14,877 bases of DNA from Methylocystaceae bacterium UBA5192 (GCA_002412985.1 DHWC01000027.1:1-14877), one strand, 5' to 3'; numbered from the stretch's first letter, positions 6,963 through 14,532 are shown. Numbers and translations are program-made. The notes: generated by a model from the letters alone, not told the origin.

Positions 6963-7964
6963 TTAGCTTCCTATAAAAGCTGCATCGAACTCAGCCAGGG
7001 CTTTCGATACATCGAAAGGCGCTATGCGCGTGATGGCATCCAAGGCGCGTTCCGCCCGATGTGCGCTCTTGTCTCTTAACAGAGGCGCGCCTTCTGCTAC
7101 TTGGCGAGCTTCCTCTAGATCTCCGTTACAATGGAGGACGACATCGCACCCCGCAGCGATCGCCCTCTCCGCCCGCGAACGAAAATCACCTGACAAAGCT
7201 TTCATCGACAGATCATCCGTCATCAATAACCCATTGAATCCAATATTTTTTCTAATAATCTCTTGAATAATGATTTTGGAGAGCGTGCCAGGATTTTCAG
7301 GATCAATCGCTGAGTAGACGACATGCGCCGTCATCGCCATTGGCAAGTCGGCGTTGGCGTGAAAAGAGACAAAGTCTAACTGTTCAAGTTCCGAGAGAGG
7401 AGCGCTGACCGTTGGGAGTTCAAGATGACTGTCAGAAAGTGCGCGTCCATGTCCGGGAATGTGCTTCATGATTGGAGCGACGCCACCGGCCATAAGCCCC
7501 TCAGCAGCAGCTCGACCAAGTTGCGCAACCTGTTGACAATCTCGGGCGTAGGCGCGGTCGCTGATAATTTCATGCGCCCCGTCAGTTGGAACATCTAAGA
7601 CGGGCAAACAATCCACATCTATCCCGACCTCACGCAAATCATAGGCAATCAAACGCGCGCCAAGCCAGGCAAGCCGCTTGGCGTTTTCTAAATTCGACGT
7701 AACTTCAATAAATCTCGCAGCGCTTGGATAAGATTTCCATTGTGGCGCATTCAGTCGTTGCACCCGGCCGCCCTCTTGATCAACAAGTATAGGAGCCTGC
7801 CTGCCAAGCACATGCCTAATTTCTGTCGTAAGAGAGATAAGTTGATCGCGGGACTCAATGTTACGTCGAAATAATATGATCCCCCACGGCGAGGTTTCTT
7901 TTAAAAATGAACGTTCTTCCGGCTCAAGCGCAAGGCCCTTTAAGCCACAAATGAAAGCACGCAT
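6963..7964 (-). CDS. nagZ: Beta-N-acetylhexosaminidase NagZ (GH3)
   Basis: A cytoplasmic glycoside hydrolase of family 3 that removes GlcNAc from anhydro-muropeptides during peptidoglycan recycling. In many Gram-negatives its product affects beta-lactamase induction. The 333-aa protein has the GH3 TIM-barrel fold. Visible signatures are VDQEGGRVQRL (61-71, substrate binding), KHIPGHG (167-173) leading to DSH with the acid/base His180, and MTDDLSM (248-254) with the nucleophile Asp250. No signal peptide is present, which agrees with the cytoplasmic role. Start is ATG at 7962-7964, with a weak AGGGA upstream. It sits in the usual alphaproteobacterial place between the SPOR gene and scpA. The hairpin at 8002-8044 separates it from the SPOR gene. 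Confidence 0.95.
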   Translation of the reverse strand: MRAFICGLKGLALEPEERSFLKETSPWGIILFRRNIESRDQLISLTTEIRHVLGRQAPILVDQEGGRVQRLNAPQWKSYPSAARFIEVTSNLENAKRLAWLGARLIAYDLREVGIDVDCLPVLDVPTDGAHEIISDRAYARDCQQVAQLGRAAAEGLMAGGVAPIMKHIPGHGRALSDSHLELPTVSAPLSELEQLDFVSFHANADLPMAMTAHVVYSAIDPENPGTLSKIIIQEIIRKNIGFNGLLMTDDLSMKALSGDFRSRAERAIAAGCDVVLHCNGDLEEARQVAEGAPLLRDKSAHRAERALDAITRIAPFDVSKALAEFDAAFIGS

Positions 7965-8001
7965 CGTAATTGTAATCCCTCGAGAGTATCTTAGTCTTTT
8001 A

Positions 8002-8044
8002 ATGCGCCCGAGCAGCGTGTGAAGTAGCTAGATCTCGGGCGCAT
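8002..8044 (-). terminator. 11-bp perfect hairpin between the SPOR gene and nagZ
   Basis: Positions 8002-8012 (atgcgcccgag) and 8034-8044 (ctcgggcgcat) form a perfect, GC-rich 11-bp stem with a 21-nt loop. In the minus-strand reading it starts 5 nt after the stop of the SPOR gene, where a transcription terminator or an mRNA-stabilising 3' structure would be. There is no U-tract after it (TTAAAAGAC follows), so it is not a textbook Rho-independent terminator. It could attenuate read-through into nagZ or protect the upstream mRNA from 3' exonucleases. Confidence 0.5.
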
Positions 8045-8049
8045 GGGGA

Positions 8050-9489
8050 TTAATTACCTGCTACAAAGCAAGAGCCACCGCTTTCTTTGACCTTAGCGCA
8101 AATGGTCGCTGCTGAATCTTTTGTTACCCCGCCTACACGAACGCGATAGACTGTCTTTTCCCCAACAGTCGCCATTTTATAGCTGGGCTTTCTACCGCCA
8201 AGATCAGCGCCATATTTTGCAATGACCGATTTCACCATGGCTTTCGCTTCTGTTTCACTTCCAGCGGCGCCAAACTGAACTGCATACCCGCCGCTAGCGG
8301 GCGTCGGCGCTTCAGTTGTCTCCGCAGCCTTAGCGGCGGCGTCATTGACAGCTGGCGTTGAAGGTTTAACTGGCGCTAGCGCTTTTGGTTTAACGATCTG
8401 CGCTGTTGTTACTGGACGCGCAAGTGTTTTAGGGGTTCCGCCTTGCTGAGAGGCGTCTGCATCTGCAGGAGACACAGACTTTGCAACGGCCGCAGGCGGC
8501 AATGCGTTGACGCCGGGCGCAGGGCTGCCGTCTGGTCGAACGGTCACAGATTTGACGCGGTGTGGCTCGGCAAGAGATGGCGCTTCATGAGGCGCATTGA
8601 CAGGATCGTTACCAATCTTAAGCGTCTGAGGCTGGACCTTGGGATCAACCGCTTGTTCCTGATTATTGACGACCTGTTTTACAGCGGCTGTTTCCTTACG
8701 ATCTAGCACCGTGGCCCCGCCTGTTTGCGGCGCATCTTGATCTGCCTCGATACTCGGCTTCACTTTCATTGGGCCTTCTGGCGCTTGAATAATTGCAATT
8801 TCATGGGAACCAATACGGCTGCGGTGCATGAAACCCCAACCGATACTGATAACCGCGATAAAACCAATCAAGACGACTGCATGCCACGCGCGTAACCGAC
8901 CGCCAAGGAGCGAAAGGAACGTTTCACGCATATGGGCGGAACGACTAGATAATGTAGAAGCAGTCGATCTTGTATCCCAATCAAATTGATCGCTCGAATA
9001 CTGATCTTCAAATTGATCCGGGTATCCAATCGTTGAAGAATCTTGATGGTAAGAACGCGGATCTTGATTATAGTGAGCCGAATGATCCTCATAGTCGTCT
9101 TGAGCAAAAGGCGGCTGTTCATATTCTTGAGGAAGTGTTGAATAATCAGAATAGCGTTCGTCTTGGGGAAGATCCTCTTGCGCTCCGCGCAGTGAAACAT
9201 GTTCTGTTTCCGGCTCCCAAGCGCGTCCTTGCCATATATCTGTTTCAGGCTGGACATAGGGATGATTATGCTGAGACGCAGCGGCTTGTTCGCTTGGATG
9301 AACCTGCAGCAAATCTGCATAAGGATCATAGGATGCTGACTCTTGCTCCTGCATCAAGCGCGCGAGCTCTGTAAGAGGATCGCGCTTGGAGGGAGAGGGA
9401 TATTCCCGATCAGCTGTCGCCTCGCCTCTTAACCGGCGCTCAAAATCTCCAAGATCAATGGCTTGGCCCCGAACAGCGGATTCACGCAT
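8050..9489 (-). CDS. SPOR domain-containing inner-membrane protein
   Basis: A bitopic membrane protein with a C-terminal SPOR domain. Such domains bind peptidoglycan stripped of stem peptides and so mark the division septum. Of 479 residues, about 1-202 are cytoplasmic, 203-221 form one membrane helix (HAVVLIGFIAVISIGWGFM), about 222-399 are a Pro/Ala/Val/Lys-rich periplasmic linker, and 400-479 are the SPOR domain (GGYAVQFGAAGSE... to FVAGN). Cys463 and Cys474 could form a disulphide in the periplasm. Residues about 105-172 are very rich in Tyr, Gln, Asp and Ser, a low-complexity composition unlike the other proteins here. Start is ATG at 9487-9489, with AGGGG 7 nt upstream. The order argS-SPOR-nagZ is common in this clade. 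The precise role is unknown; involvement in envelope division is inferred from the domain. Confidence 0.9.
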   Translation of the reverse strand: MRESAVRGQAIDLGDFERRLRGEATADREYPSPSKRDPLTELARLMQEQESASYDPYADLLQVHPSEQAAASQHNHPYVQPETDIWQGRAWEPETEHVSLRGAQEDLPQDERYSDYSTLPQEYEQPPFAQDDYEDHSAHYNQDPRSYHQDSSTIGYPDQFEDQYSSDQFDWDTRSTASTLSSRSAHMRETFLSLLGGRLRAWHAVVLIGFIAVISIGWGFMHRSRIGSHEIAIIQAPEGPMKVKPSIEADQDAPQTGGATVLDRKETAAVKQVVNNQEQAVDPKVQPQTLKIGNDPVNAPHEAPSLAEPHRVKSVTVRPDGSPAPGVNALPPAAVAKSVSPADADASQQGGTPKTLARPVTTAQIVKPKALAPVKPSTPAVNDAAAKAAETTEAPTPASGGYAVQFGAAGSETEAKAMVKSVIAKYGADLGGRKPSYKMATVGEKTVYRVRVGGVTKDSAATICAKVKESGGSCFVAGN

Positions 9490-9570
9490 TACACACCCCT
9501 AACCACGCAACCTGGCGTGAAAGAGCGAAAAAGCGCGTTGCAGTTTGAGAAAAAGCGTCAAACCAACAAC

Positions 9571-11352
9571 TTAGCGCATTTCGTCGGGGGCGCTCACACC
9601 GAGAAGGCTCAGGCCCGACCCCAGGACGATGGTCAAACATACCACCAAAGCGACCCGGGCGCAGGTTAACTCTCGCTCGTTTGCATTAACAAAACGTAAT
9701 TGCGGATAATCTTTTCCACGGTTCCAGTGTGAATGGAATGCGCTGGAGAGCTCGTGAAGATAAAAGGCCACACGATGGGGCTCATGCGCTGCAGCGGCGG
9801 CTTCTATCATTCTGGGAAACTGAGCTATGATCCGCGCGAGCGCCTTTTCGCCGTCATCTATCAGCAGCTCAAGGGGCGCTTGGGTTAAAGATGTCGGCGA
9901 GTTGTCTAGGTCCGGAAAAGCGGCGCGCGCCTGCCTCAATACAGATTGCGCGCGAGCATAAGCATATTGGACATAAAAAACAGCGTTATCCTTGGATTGT
10001 TCAATAACCTTTGCAAGATCAAAATCTAATGGCGCATCATTTTTACGATAGAGCATCATAAAACGCACGGCATCGACGCCAACTTCATCAACAACTTCTC
10101 TTAAAGTTATAAAGTCGCCAGCGCGCTTTGACATTTTTACTGGCTCCCCATCGCGCATCAGCTTAACAAGTTGGCAGAGCTTTACATCAAGCATGACTTT
10201 ATCATCTGATAAGGCTTTGACTGCCGCGCTCATTCTCTTCACATAACCAGAATGATCAGCGCCCCAAACATCTACAAGAACGTCATAGCCACGATCTATT
10301 TTATCCTTATGGTAGGCAATATCTGCAGCAAAATATGTGGGCGAGCCATCGGATTTTCTCAAGGCTCGATCAACATCATCTCCAAAAAGAGTTGATCGAA
10401 ACAAAGTTTGCTCTCGATCTTCCCAATCGTCTGGGAGCTGCCCTTTAGGGGGCGGCAAACGGCCTTCATAGACAAGATTTTTATTTTTTAAATAATCTAT
10501 CGCCTGATCTATTAATGAAGAACCAGTGGTAGATTTATGCAACGTACGTTCTGAGAAAAAATAATCATGTTTAATGTTCAATGCGTGTAGATCATCGCGG
10601 ATCAAATCAAGCATTGCATCAATAGCGGCATCCTTAACTATTGGCAGCCATTCCGATTCAGTTCTATTTAACAGACCAGAACCATGCTGCTGCGCCAATA
10701 TCGCACCAACGCCTTTGAGATAATCGCCAGGATATAGGCCTTCAGGAATTGCGATCTTCTCTCCTAAAGCTTCGCGATAACGCAGATAGACTGAACGAGC
10801 CAAGACATCTACTTGCGCCCCTGCGTCATTAATATAATATTCTCGGGTGACCTGGCATCCAGAAAAAGCCAATAGATTGGCAAGCGCGTCGCCAAAGACT
10901 GCGCCGCGCCCATGTCCAACATGCATCGGGCCAGTGGGATTTGCAGAGACATACTCAACATTGACGTTGCCACCCAACGTCCTGGTCTGATTTTTGTTAA
11001 CTCGCCCATATTCTTCTGGCTTGGCTAAAACAGCGCTTAAAAGCTTGTAATAAATTGCTGGCTTGAGGTGAATATTTATAAAACCAGGCCCAGCAATTTC
11101 AACTTTGTCGACCTCTTCAAACTCCTTAAGAGATTGGCAGATTTCTAGAGCTAAATGACGGGGGCTTTCAAAATTAGTTTTCGCCTCCTTAGCGAAGACC
11201 ATCGCCGCATTACAGGCCAAATCGCCTAAATTAATATCTTTTGGCGGCTCCACAACAAACCGAGCGGCGTCTAAGCTAGGCAATTTCCCAGCGGTGTGGA
11301 GATCTGCGAGAATAGCGGCTATCCGCTGGTGGAAGATATCAAAGATATTCAT
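9571..11352 (-). CDS. argS: Arginine--tRNA ligase
   Basis: A class I aminoacyl-tRNA synthetase that charges tRNA-Arg in the cytoplasm; ArgRS needs bound tRNA to activate arginine. It is full length at 593 aa. The N-terminal Add-1 domain covers about 1-110 (including INLGDLACNAAM). The ATP-binding HIGH motif is HVGH at 144-147 within ANPTGPMHVGHGRG. The second signature is KMSKR at 406-410 within EPVKMSKRAGDFITL. The C-terminal DALR-type anticodon-binding domain ends with the typical LLGVSAPDEM. Start is ATG at 11350-11352, with only a weak AGG upstream. A 164-bp AT-rich gap precedes it, so transcription may begin there for the argS-SPOR stretch. The SPOR gene follows after 81 bp. Confidence 0.97.
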   Translation of the reverse strand: MNIFDIFHQRIAAILADLHTAGKLPSLDAARFVVEPPKDINLGDLACNAAMVFAKEAKTNFESPRHLALEICQSLKEFEEVDKVEIAGPGFINIHLKPAIYYKLLSAVLAKPEEYGRVNKNQTRTLGGNVNVEYVSANPTGPMHVGHGRGAVFGDALANLLAFSGCQVTREYYINDAGAQVDVLARSVYLRYREALGEKIAIPEGLYPGDYLKGVGAILAQQHGSGLLNRTESEWLPIVKDAAIDAMLDLIRDDLHALNIKHDYFFSERTLHKSTTGSSLIDQAIDYLKNKNLVYEGRLPPPKGQLPDDWEDREQTLFRSTLFGDDVDRALRKSDGSPTYFAADIAYHKDKIDRGYDVLVDVWGADHSGYVKRMSAAVKALSDDKVMLDVKLCQLVKLMRDGEPVKMSKRAGDFITLREVVDEVGVDAVRFMMLYRKNDAPLDFDLAKVIEQSKDNAVFYVQYAYARAQSVLRQARAAFPDLDNSPTSLTQAPLELLIDDGEKALARIIAQFPRMIEAAAAAHEPHRVAFYLHELSSAFHSHWNRGKDYPQLRFVNANERELTCARVALVVCLTIVLGSGLSLLGVSAPDEMR

Positions 11353-11516
11353 ATGAACCTGAGCTAGAATAAGAAGGAAAATGAGCGTTTGGGGCTTAGC
11401 ATTTTATCTACACGAAATCATCACCCACCTGTTTTTATAAGTAATTACCTATACATGCAGAAAGAAACGACTTCTCCTGATTAATTGTTTTTTTAAGATA
11501 ATTATGACCGGATCGA
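11353..11516 (-). promoter_or_regulatory. AT-rich leader upstream of argS, candidate promoter
   Basis: This 164-bp gap separates dgt from argS and is clearly AT-rich, with runs such as TTAAAAAAACAATTAA and ACTTATAAAAAC on the minus strand. The best candidate is a -10 TATAAA at 11434-11439 with TTCTGC 17 bp upstream at 11457-11462; the -35 match is poor. A start there would give a leader of roughly 75 nt. No T-box-like or other known riboswitch structure was recognised, and no coding ORF fits. Confidence 0.25.
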
Positions 11517-12716
11517 TTAAAACAAGCGATCCGAAGCGGGGTTTGCGTCCATAGGATAAAGTCTCATGACTTCGCCCAATGCGTATCGATCTGTCATGCC
11601 AGCGATATAATCAGCAACAACAATCGCTCGCGCCTCCTCTGTTGAATTTTTAACCAGGCTCTCCCAGTCTGGCGGCATGAGGTGGGGCTCCGCCATAAAT
11701 TTGGGAAATAGTTTAGATATAGCATCTCTGGCGCGTTCCCACACGCCGATAACTTTTTCATGTCTATACATATGCTTGAAAAGAAAATTCTTTATAGATT
11801 TTTGCGCAATGTTCATTTCATCAGAAAAAGCAACAATCACCTCTTTTGCGTGTCGCGCCTCATGAGAGCTTTTCGGATTAAATCGCGTAAGATTTGAGCG
11901 TGTTGTCGTGATAACATTTTCAACAAAAAGCGTGATCACTCTTCTCACTAATTCGTGAATGATTCTTTGCCGTTCCAGCCCAGGATAGTGTTTATCAATG
12001 TCTCCGAGGATCTGACTAATAAATGTAGTCGCATTCGCTAAATCAGTTAAACTAAATAGATCAGCTCTTAAACCATCATCAATATCATGGCCAATGTAGG
12101 CTATATCGTCAGCAAGCGCAGCAGATTGAGCCTCAAGACTAGCGAATGTGTGTAATTCTAAATCGAATTCTTGATTAAACTCTGCAATAAAATTTGCCAG
12201 CGGGTTGCCTGCCGCGCCGTTTAGAAGCGGGCCATTATGCTTAACTATGCCCTCGAGTGTCTCCCACGTCAGATCTAGCCCATCGTAATCTGCGTATCGT
12301 CGCTCCAATTTAGTGACAATTCTTAAGGCTTGGGCATTATGATCAAAGCCCCCGTATGGGCGCATACAGATTTCTAACGCCTCTTCGCCCGCATGACCAA
12401 AGGGCGTGTGGCCAAGGTCATGCGCTAATGCGACCGCCTCAGCCAAATCTTCGTCTAGCCCTAAAGCCCGCGCCAGAGCCCGAGCGATTTGGCCAACTTC
12501 TATGGTATGCGTGAGACGCGTTCGGAAATGATCGCCATCTAGGGGAACAAAAACTTGCGTCTTATGCGCCAGCCGGCGAAAGGCCGTAGAGTGTATTATA
12601 CGATCTCTATCTCTCTGGAACGCCGAGCGAGTGGGTGAAAATGAGGCGGGGTAAATCCTTCCACGTGACTGACCTGGGTCGGATGCATAGGGTGCCAGAG
12701 GCAGGCGTATCGCCAA
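11517..12716 (-). CDS. dgt: Deoxyguanosinetriphosphate triphosphohydrolase-like protein
   Basis: An HD-domain dNTPase that splits dNTPs into deoxynucleosides and triphosphate, limiting dNTP pools. The 399-aa length and sequence fit the 'dGTPase-like' subgroup found widely in alphaproteobacteria. N-terminal signatures are RDRIIHSTAFRRLAHKTQVF (38-56) and RTRLTHTIEV (65-74). The metal site is His70, His99-Asp100 in AHDLGHTPFGHAGE (98-111), and a later Asp in LADDIAYIGHDIDDGL (201-216). Start is TTG at 12714-12716. GAGAGG (12725-12730) sits 8 nt upstream and an in-frame TGA lies five codons upstream, so no near ATG is possible. It is divergent from erpA, sharing a 99-bp control region. Actual nucleotide preference cannot be read from sequence. 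Confidence 0.95.
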   Translation of the reverse strand: MAIRLPLAPYASDPGQSRGRIYPASFSPTRSAFQRDRDRIIHSTAFRRLAHKTQVFVPLDGDHFRTRLTHTIEVGQIARALARALGLDEDLAEAVALAHDLGHTPFGHAGEEALEICMRPYGGFDHNAQALRIVTKLERRYADYDGLDLTWETLEGIVKHNGPLLNGAAGNPLANFIAEFNQEFDLELHTFASLEAQSAALADDIAYIGHDIDDGLRADLFSLTDLANATTFISQILGDIDKHYPGLERQRIIHELVRRVITLFVENVITTTRSNLTRFNPKSSHEARHAKEVIVAFSDEMNIAQKSIKNFLFKHMYRHEKVIGVWERARDAISKLFPKFMAEPHLMPPDWESLVKNSTEEARAIVVADYIAGMTDRYALGEVMRLYPMDANPASDRLF

Positions 12717-12724
12717 TTCGTTAT

Positions 12725-12730
12725 CCTCTC
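12725..12730 (-). promoter_or_regulatory. dgt ribosome binding site (TTG start)
   Basis: GAGAGG on the minus strand, 8 nt before the TTG at 12714-12716. With the TGA just upstream in frame, it fixes the TTG as the dgt start. Confidence 0.6.
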
Positions 12731-12731
12731 A

Positions 12732-12760
12732 TTGAACGACCGGCTTAAGCAGCCTATGTT
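12732..12760 (+). promoter_or_regulatory. Candidate erpA promoter
   Basis: TTGAAC at 12732-12737 and TATGTT at 12755-12760 are 17 bp apart and would start transcription near 12767, about 49 nt before erpA. The spacing is ideal and the -35 is good; the -10 matches four of six consensus bases. The site lies in the short divergent region shared with dgt. No IscR or RirA box was recognised by eye. Confidence 0.35.
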
Positions 12761-12815
12761 CCGCCGCATAAACCTTTAATCACGGTCAAGGCAACTAGCA
12801 GGCAGGAAAGATCAA

Positions 12816-13157
12816 ATGTCGAGCCAAAAGGCGCCTCAAATTATCCTAACCCACAGCGCCTGTAACAGAATCCGTGCGCTTTTAGCCAAAGAACCTGCCG
12901 ACTCATTCTTTCGTATTGCGGTTGAAGGGGGGGGATGCTCGGGGTTCCAATATCAATTTGCTATCAGTGATCAACCAGCCTCGGGAGATGTACTCATTCA
13001 TGAGCCCGGCGTAAGAGTTGTGATCGATGAAACATCAATGGCTTTTCTTACGGGCTCGGAGCTTGATTTTGTCGATGATCTCATGGGTCAATCATTTCGT
13101 GTAAACAACCCTAACGCCAAAAGCTCTTGTGGATGCGGAACTAGTTTCTCTTTGTGA
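12816..13157 (+). CDS. erpA: Iron-sulfur cluster insertion protein ErpA (A-type carrier)
   Basis: A small cytoplasmic A-type carrier that receives Fe-S clusters from the Suf or Isc machinery and passes them to target enzymes. The 113-aa protein has the complete fold with the three cluster-binding cysteines: Cys41 in EGGGCSGFQYQF and Cys105/Cys107 in the C-terminal SSCGCGTSF. Start is ATG at 12816 with AGGAAAG about 7 nt upstream. It is divergent from dgt, and a dgt-erpA divergence is common in rhizobia as I recall. ErpA and IscA/SufA differ little in sequence, so the exact name rests on context and the GVRVVIDETSMAFLTGSELDFV region. The kinase gene follows after 71 bp on the same strand. Confidence 0.92.
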   Translation: MSSQKAPQIILTHSACNRIRALLAKEPADSFFRIAVEGGGCSGFQYQFAISDQPASGDVLIHEPGVRVVIDETSMAFLTGSELDFVDDLMGQSFRVNNPNAKSSCGCGTSFSL

Positions 13158-13228
13158 TAAGAATATTTCACTCATCTGGATCTTAACTTTCCTCTCCGCT
13201 TCGTCACGGATCAAGAAGAAGACATAAA

Positions 13229-14122
13229 TTGGAAGCGCTTTTCCTCGGTCATGCTTATATTGACCTAACAATGCAAACTAATTGCATGCCCAAAGGGGAT
13301 GAAAAAGCAGTTGCTAAAGATTATGCTGTAAGCTTTGGCGGCAACGCAGTTACCGCTGGTTTCAGTTGCGCAAAGCTAGGTCGAAGCGTCCACTTGTTAA
13401 CTTCAGTTGCACAAGATTGGCTGGGCCATATGTTTTTAGATATGGCGCAAAACTACGGCATAGAAGTTCATCGGCGGAGCGTTAAACGCTCCTCACTTTC
13501 CTTCATCCTTCCCAACAATGGACAGCGCGCTATCTTGCGCGCTCGGGATGATGAATATTTAGAAGATTTTCCTATCCTAGATTTATCTGCACTCAAATTA
13601 CTCCACTTGGATGGACATATGCCTGATGCGGCAATTTTTTATGCAAGAAAGGCTTATGAACAAAATAGTCTCGTGTCCCTCGACGGCGGAGCGTTACGAC
13701 CTGGTTTGTTAGAACTTTTCTCATTTGTTCATGTTGCAATCGTCGCCGAAAGACTCTGCGAACAAATGTCCCTGTCACACAATGAAATGCTTTTTTTTCT
13801 TAAAAGCAAAGGCGTAAAAATTGGAGGCGTAACAACAGGATCAAAGGGCATGCTTTGGTATGATGAAAACGGAGATGTTCAACATTTACCGTCTTTAAAG
13901 GTTCCAAAAGAAAAAATTATCGATACTTCGGGAGCGGGAGATGTCTTTCACGGAGCTTATTGCGCTTCCTATTTAGAGCGTCCAGATGATCGTTGGCGCA
14001 ACCATTTCATTTTTGCTCGAGCAGCTGCTGCACATAAAATACAGCACCTTGGCAATGAGGCTGGTCTCCCCTCACAAAAGGATATTTTAAACGCCTGCTC
14101 TGCCTATCTTGAAGGAGAATAA
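13229..14122 (+). CDS. PfkB-family sugar kinase, substrate unknown
   Basis: A ribokinase/PfkB-type kinase (297 aa) that should transfer phosphate from ATP to a sugar or nucleoside hydroxyl in the cytoplasm. The N-terminal substrate-side signature is SFGGNAVTAGFSCAKLG (about 35-51). The C-terminal signature is DTSGAGDVFHGAY (232-244), with the anion hole GAG and catalytic Asp238. The protein resembles a conserved rhizobial subgroup (GDEKAVA.DYAVSFGGNAVTA), found in that clade near these genes as I recall, with no assigned substrate. Start is TTG at 13229-13231, chosen because it gives the family N-terminus LFLGHAYIDLT; the ribosome site (AAGAAGA) is weak. The next in-frame ATG (residue 17) would cut off the first beta strand. 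It may be co-transcribed with erpA, since no terminator separates them. Confidence 0.88.
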   Translation: MEALFLGHAYIDLTMQTNCMPKGDEKAVAKDYAVSFGGNAVTAGFSCAKLGRSVHLLTSVAQDWLGHMFLDMAQNYGIEVHRRSVKRSSLSFILPNNGQRAILRARDDEYLEDFPILDLSALKLLHLDGHMPDAAIFYARKAYEQNSLVSLDGGALRPGLLELFSFVHVAIVAERLCEQMSLSHNEMLFFLKSKGVKIGGVTTGSKGMLWYDENGDVQHLPSLKVPKEKIIDTSGAGDVFHGAYCASYLERPDDRWRNHFIFARAAAAHKIQHLGNEAGLPSQKDILNACSAYLEGE

Positions 14123-14144
14123 GGCTAAGCTACTGACGAAAAAG

Positions 14145-14165
14145 AATTTTCCTCTGGAGAAAATT
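14145..14165 (+). terminator. Weak hairpin after the PfkB kinase gene
   Basis: AATTTTC (14145-14151) and GAAAATT (14159-14165) form a 7-bp, AT-rich stem with a 7-nt loop, 22 nt after the kinase stop. No U-tract follows, so termination here is only a suggestion. Confidence 0.2.
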
Positions 14166-14186
14166 ATATTATCTCCCGAATAGGGC

Positions 14187-14215
14187 TTGGCAAAAGGCGA
14201 GGCGCCTAGTATAGG
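14187..14215 (+). promoter_or_regulatory. tRNA-Asn promoter
   Basis: TTGGCA (14187-14192) and TATAGG (14210-14215) with a 17-bp spacer predict a start at A14222, four bases before the mature tRNA. The stretch between -10 and +1 (CCCCTC) is GC-rich, as in stable-RNA promoters under stringent control. The position and fit are good for a dedicated tRNA promoter. Confidence 0.65.
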
Positions 14216-14225
14216 CCCCTCACGT

Positions 14226-14301
14226 TCCCCGATAGCTCAGCTGGTAGAGCACGCGACTGTTAATCGCTAGGTCGTAGGTTCGAGTCCTACTCGGGGAGCC
14301 A
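14226..14301 (+). tRNA. tRNA-Asn (anticodon GUU)
   Basis: A complete 76-nt cloverleaf including an encoded CCA (14299-14301). The acceptor stem TCCCCGA (14226-14232) pairs fully with TCGGGGA (14291-14297), with G as discriminator base. The T arm is GTAGG-TTCGAGT-CCTAC. The anticodon loop CTGTTAA (14257-14263) places GTT at 14259-14261, reading AAC and AAU. The anticodon stem has one C-U mismatch at its outer pair (14252 with 14268). It stands alone, not in a tRNA cluster, with its own promoter just upstream. No GC-rich terminator hairpin follows, only T-rich runs within 45 nt. Confidence 0.97.
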
Positions 14302-14532
14302 TTATATTGTTTTAAATATCTGTTTTTAAATGAATTTATTTTATTAACAGCCTCCTCTTTTTGATCAAAAGACAGACTAGCCCCAATCCACATAGCTGCC
14401 CTGTTGCGGTGCTCCCGCCTTGCGTCGCCGCAAGAGGACAATAGATCTCAGCTCAGGAGCGCTTGTTAATCAGACAGACGGTATTTCGGGAAGAGAACGA
14501 CAAAGGCCGCTTTATCCACTATAGTGTCTACC
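14302..14532. other. Intergenic region after tRNA-Asn
   Basis: About 230 bp without a supported gene. The first 50 bp are AT-rich with several T runs and could end the tRNA transcript. A 6-bp hairpin with a 4-nt loop lies at 14419-14434 (CTTGCG, TCGC, CGCAAG). The last 36 bp hold the candidate promoter of the small downstream gene. A minus-strand open frame across the tRNA is the familiar spurious antisense-tRNA reading and is not a gene. Confidence 0.5.
14497..14525 (+). promoter_or_regulatory. Candidate promoter of the small hypothetical gene
   Basis: ACGACA (14497-14502) and TATAGT (14520-14525) are separated by exactly 17 bp. The -10 matches five of six consensus bases and the -35 four of six. 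The predicted start, about 14532, falls at the ATG at 14533, which would make the mRNA leaderless. Confidence 0.4.

Noticed and set aside
8868..9329. Minus-strand open frame of 153 codons
   Set aside because: It lies wholly inside the SPOR gene in another frame of the same strand; its Ile/Lys/Met-rich composition is a shadow of the Tyr/Gln/Asp-rich segment.
14220..14441. Minus-strand open frame of 73 codons ending in SRTRTYDLAINSRVLYQLSYRG
   Set aside because: This is the antisense reading of the tRNA-Asn gene, a well-known spurious translation in databases. It overlaps a certain tRNA and has no ribosome site.
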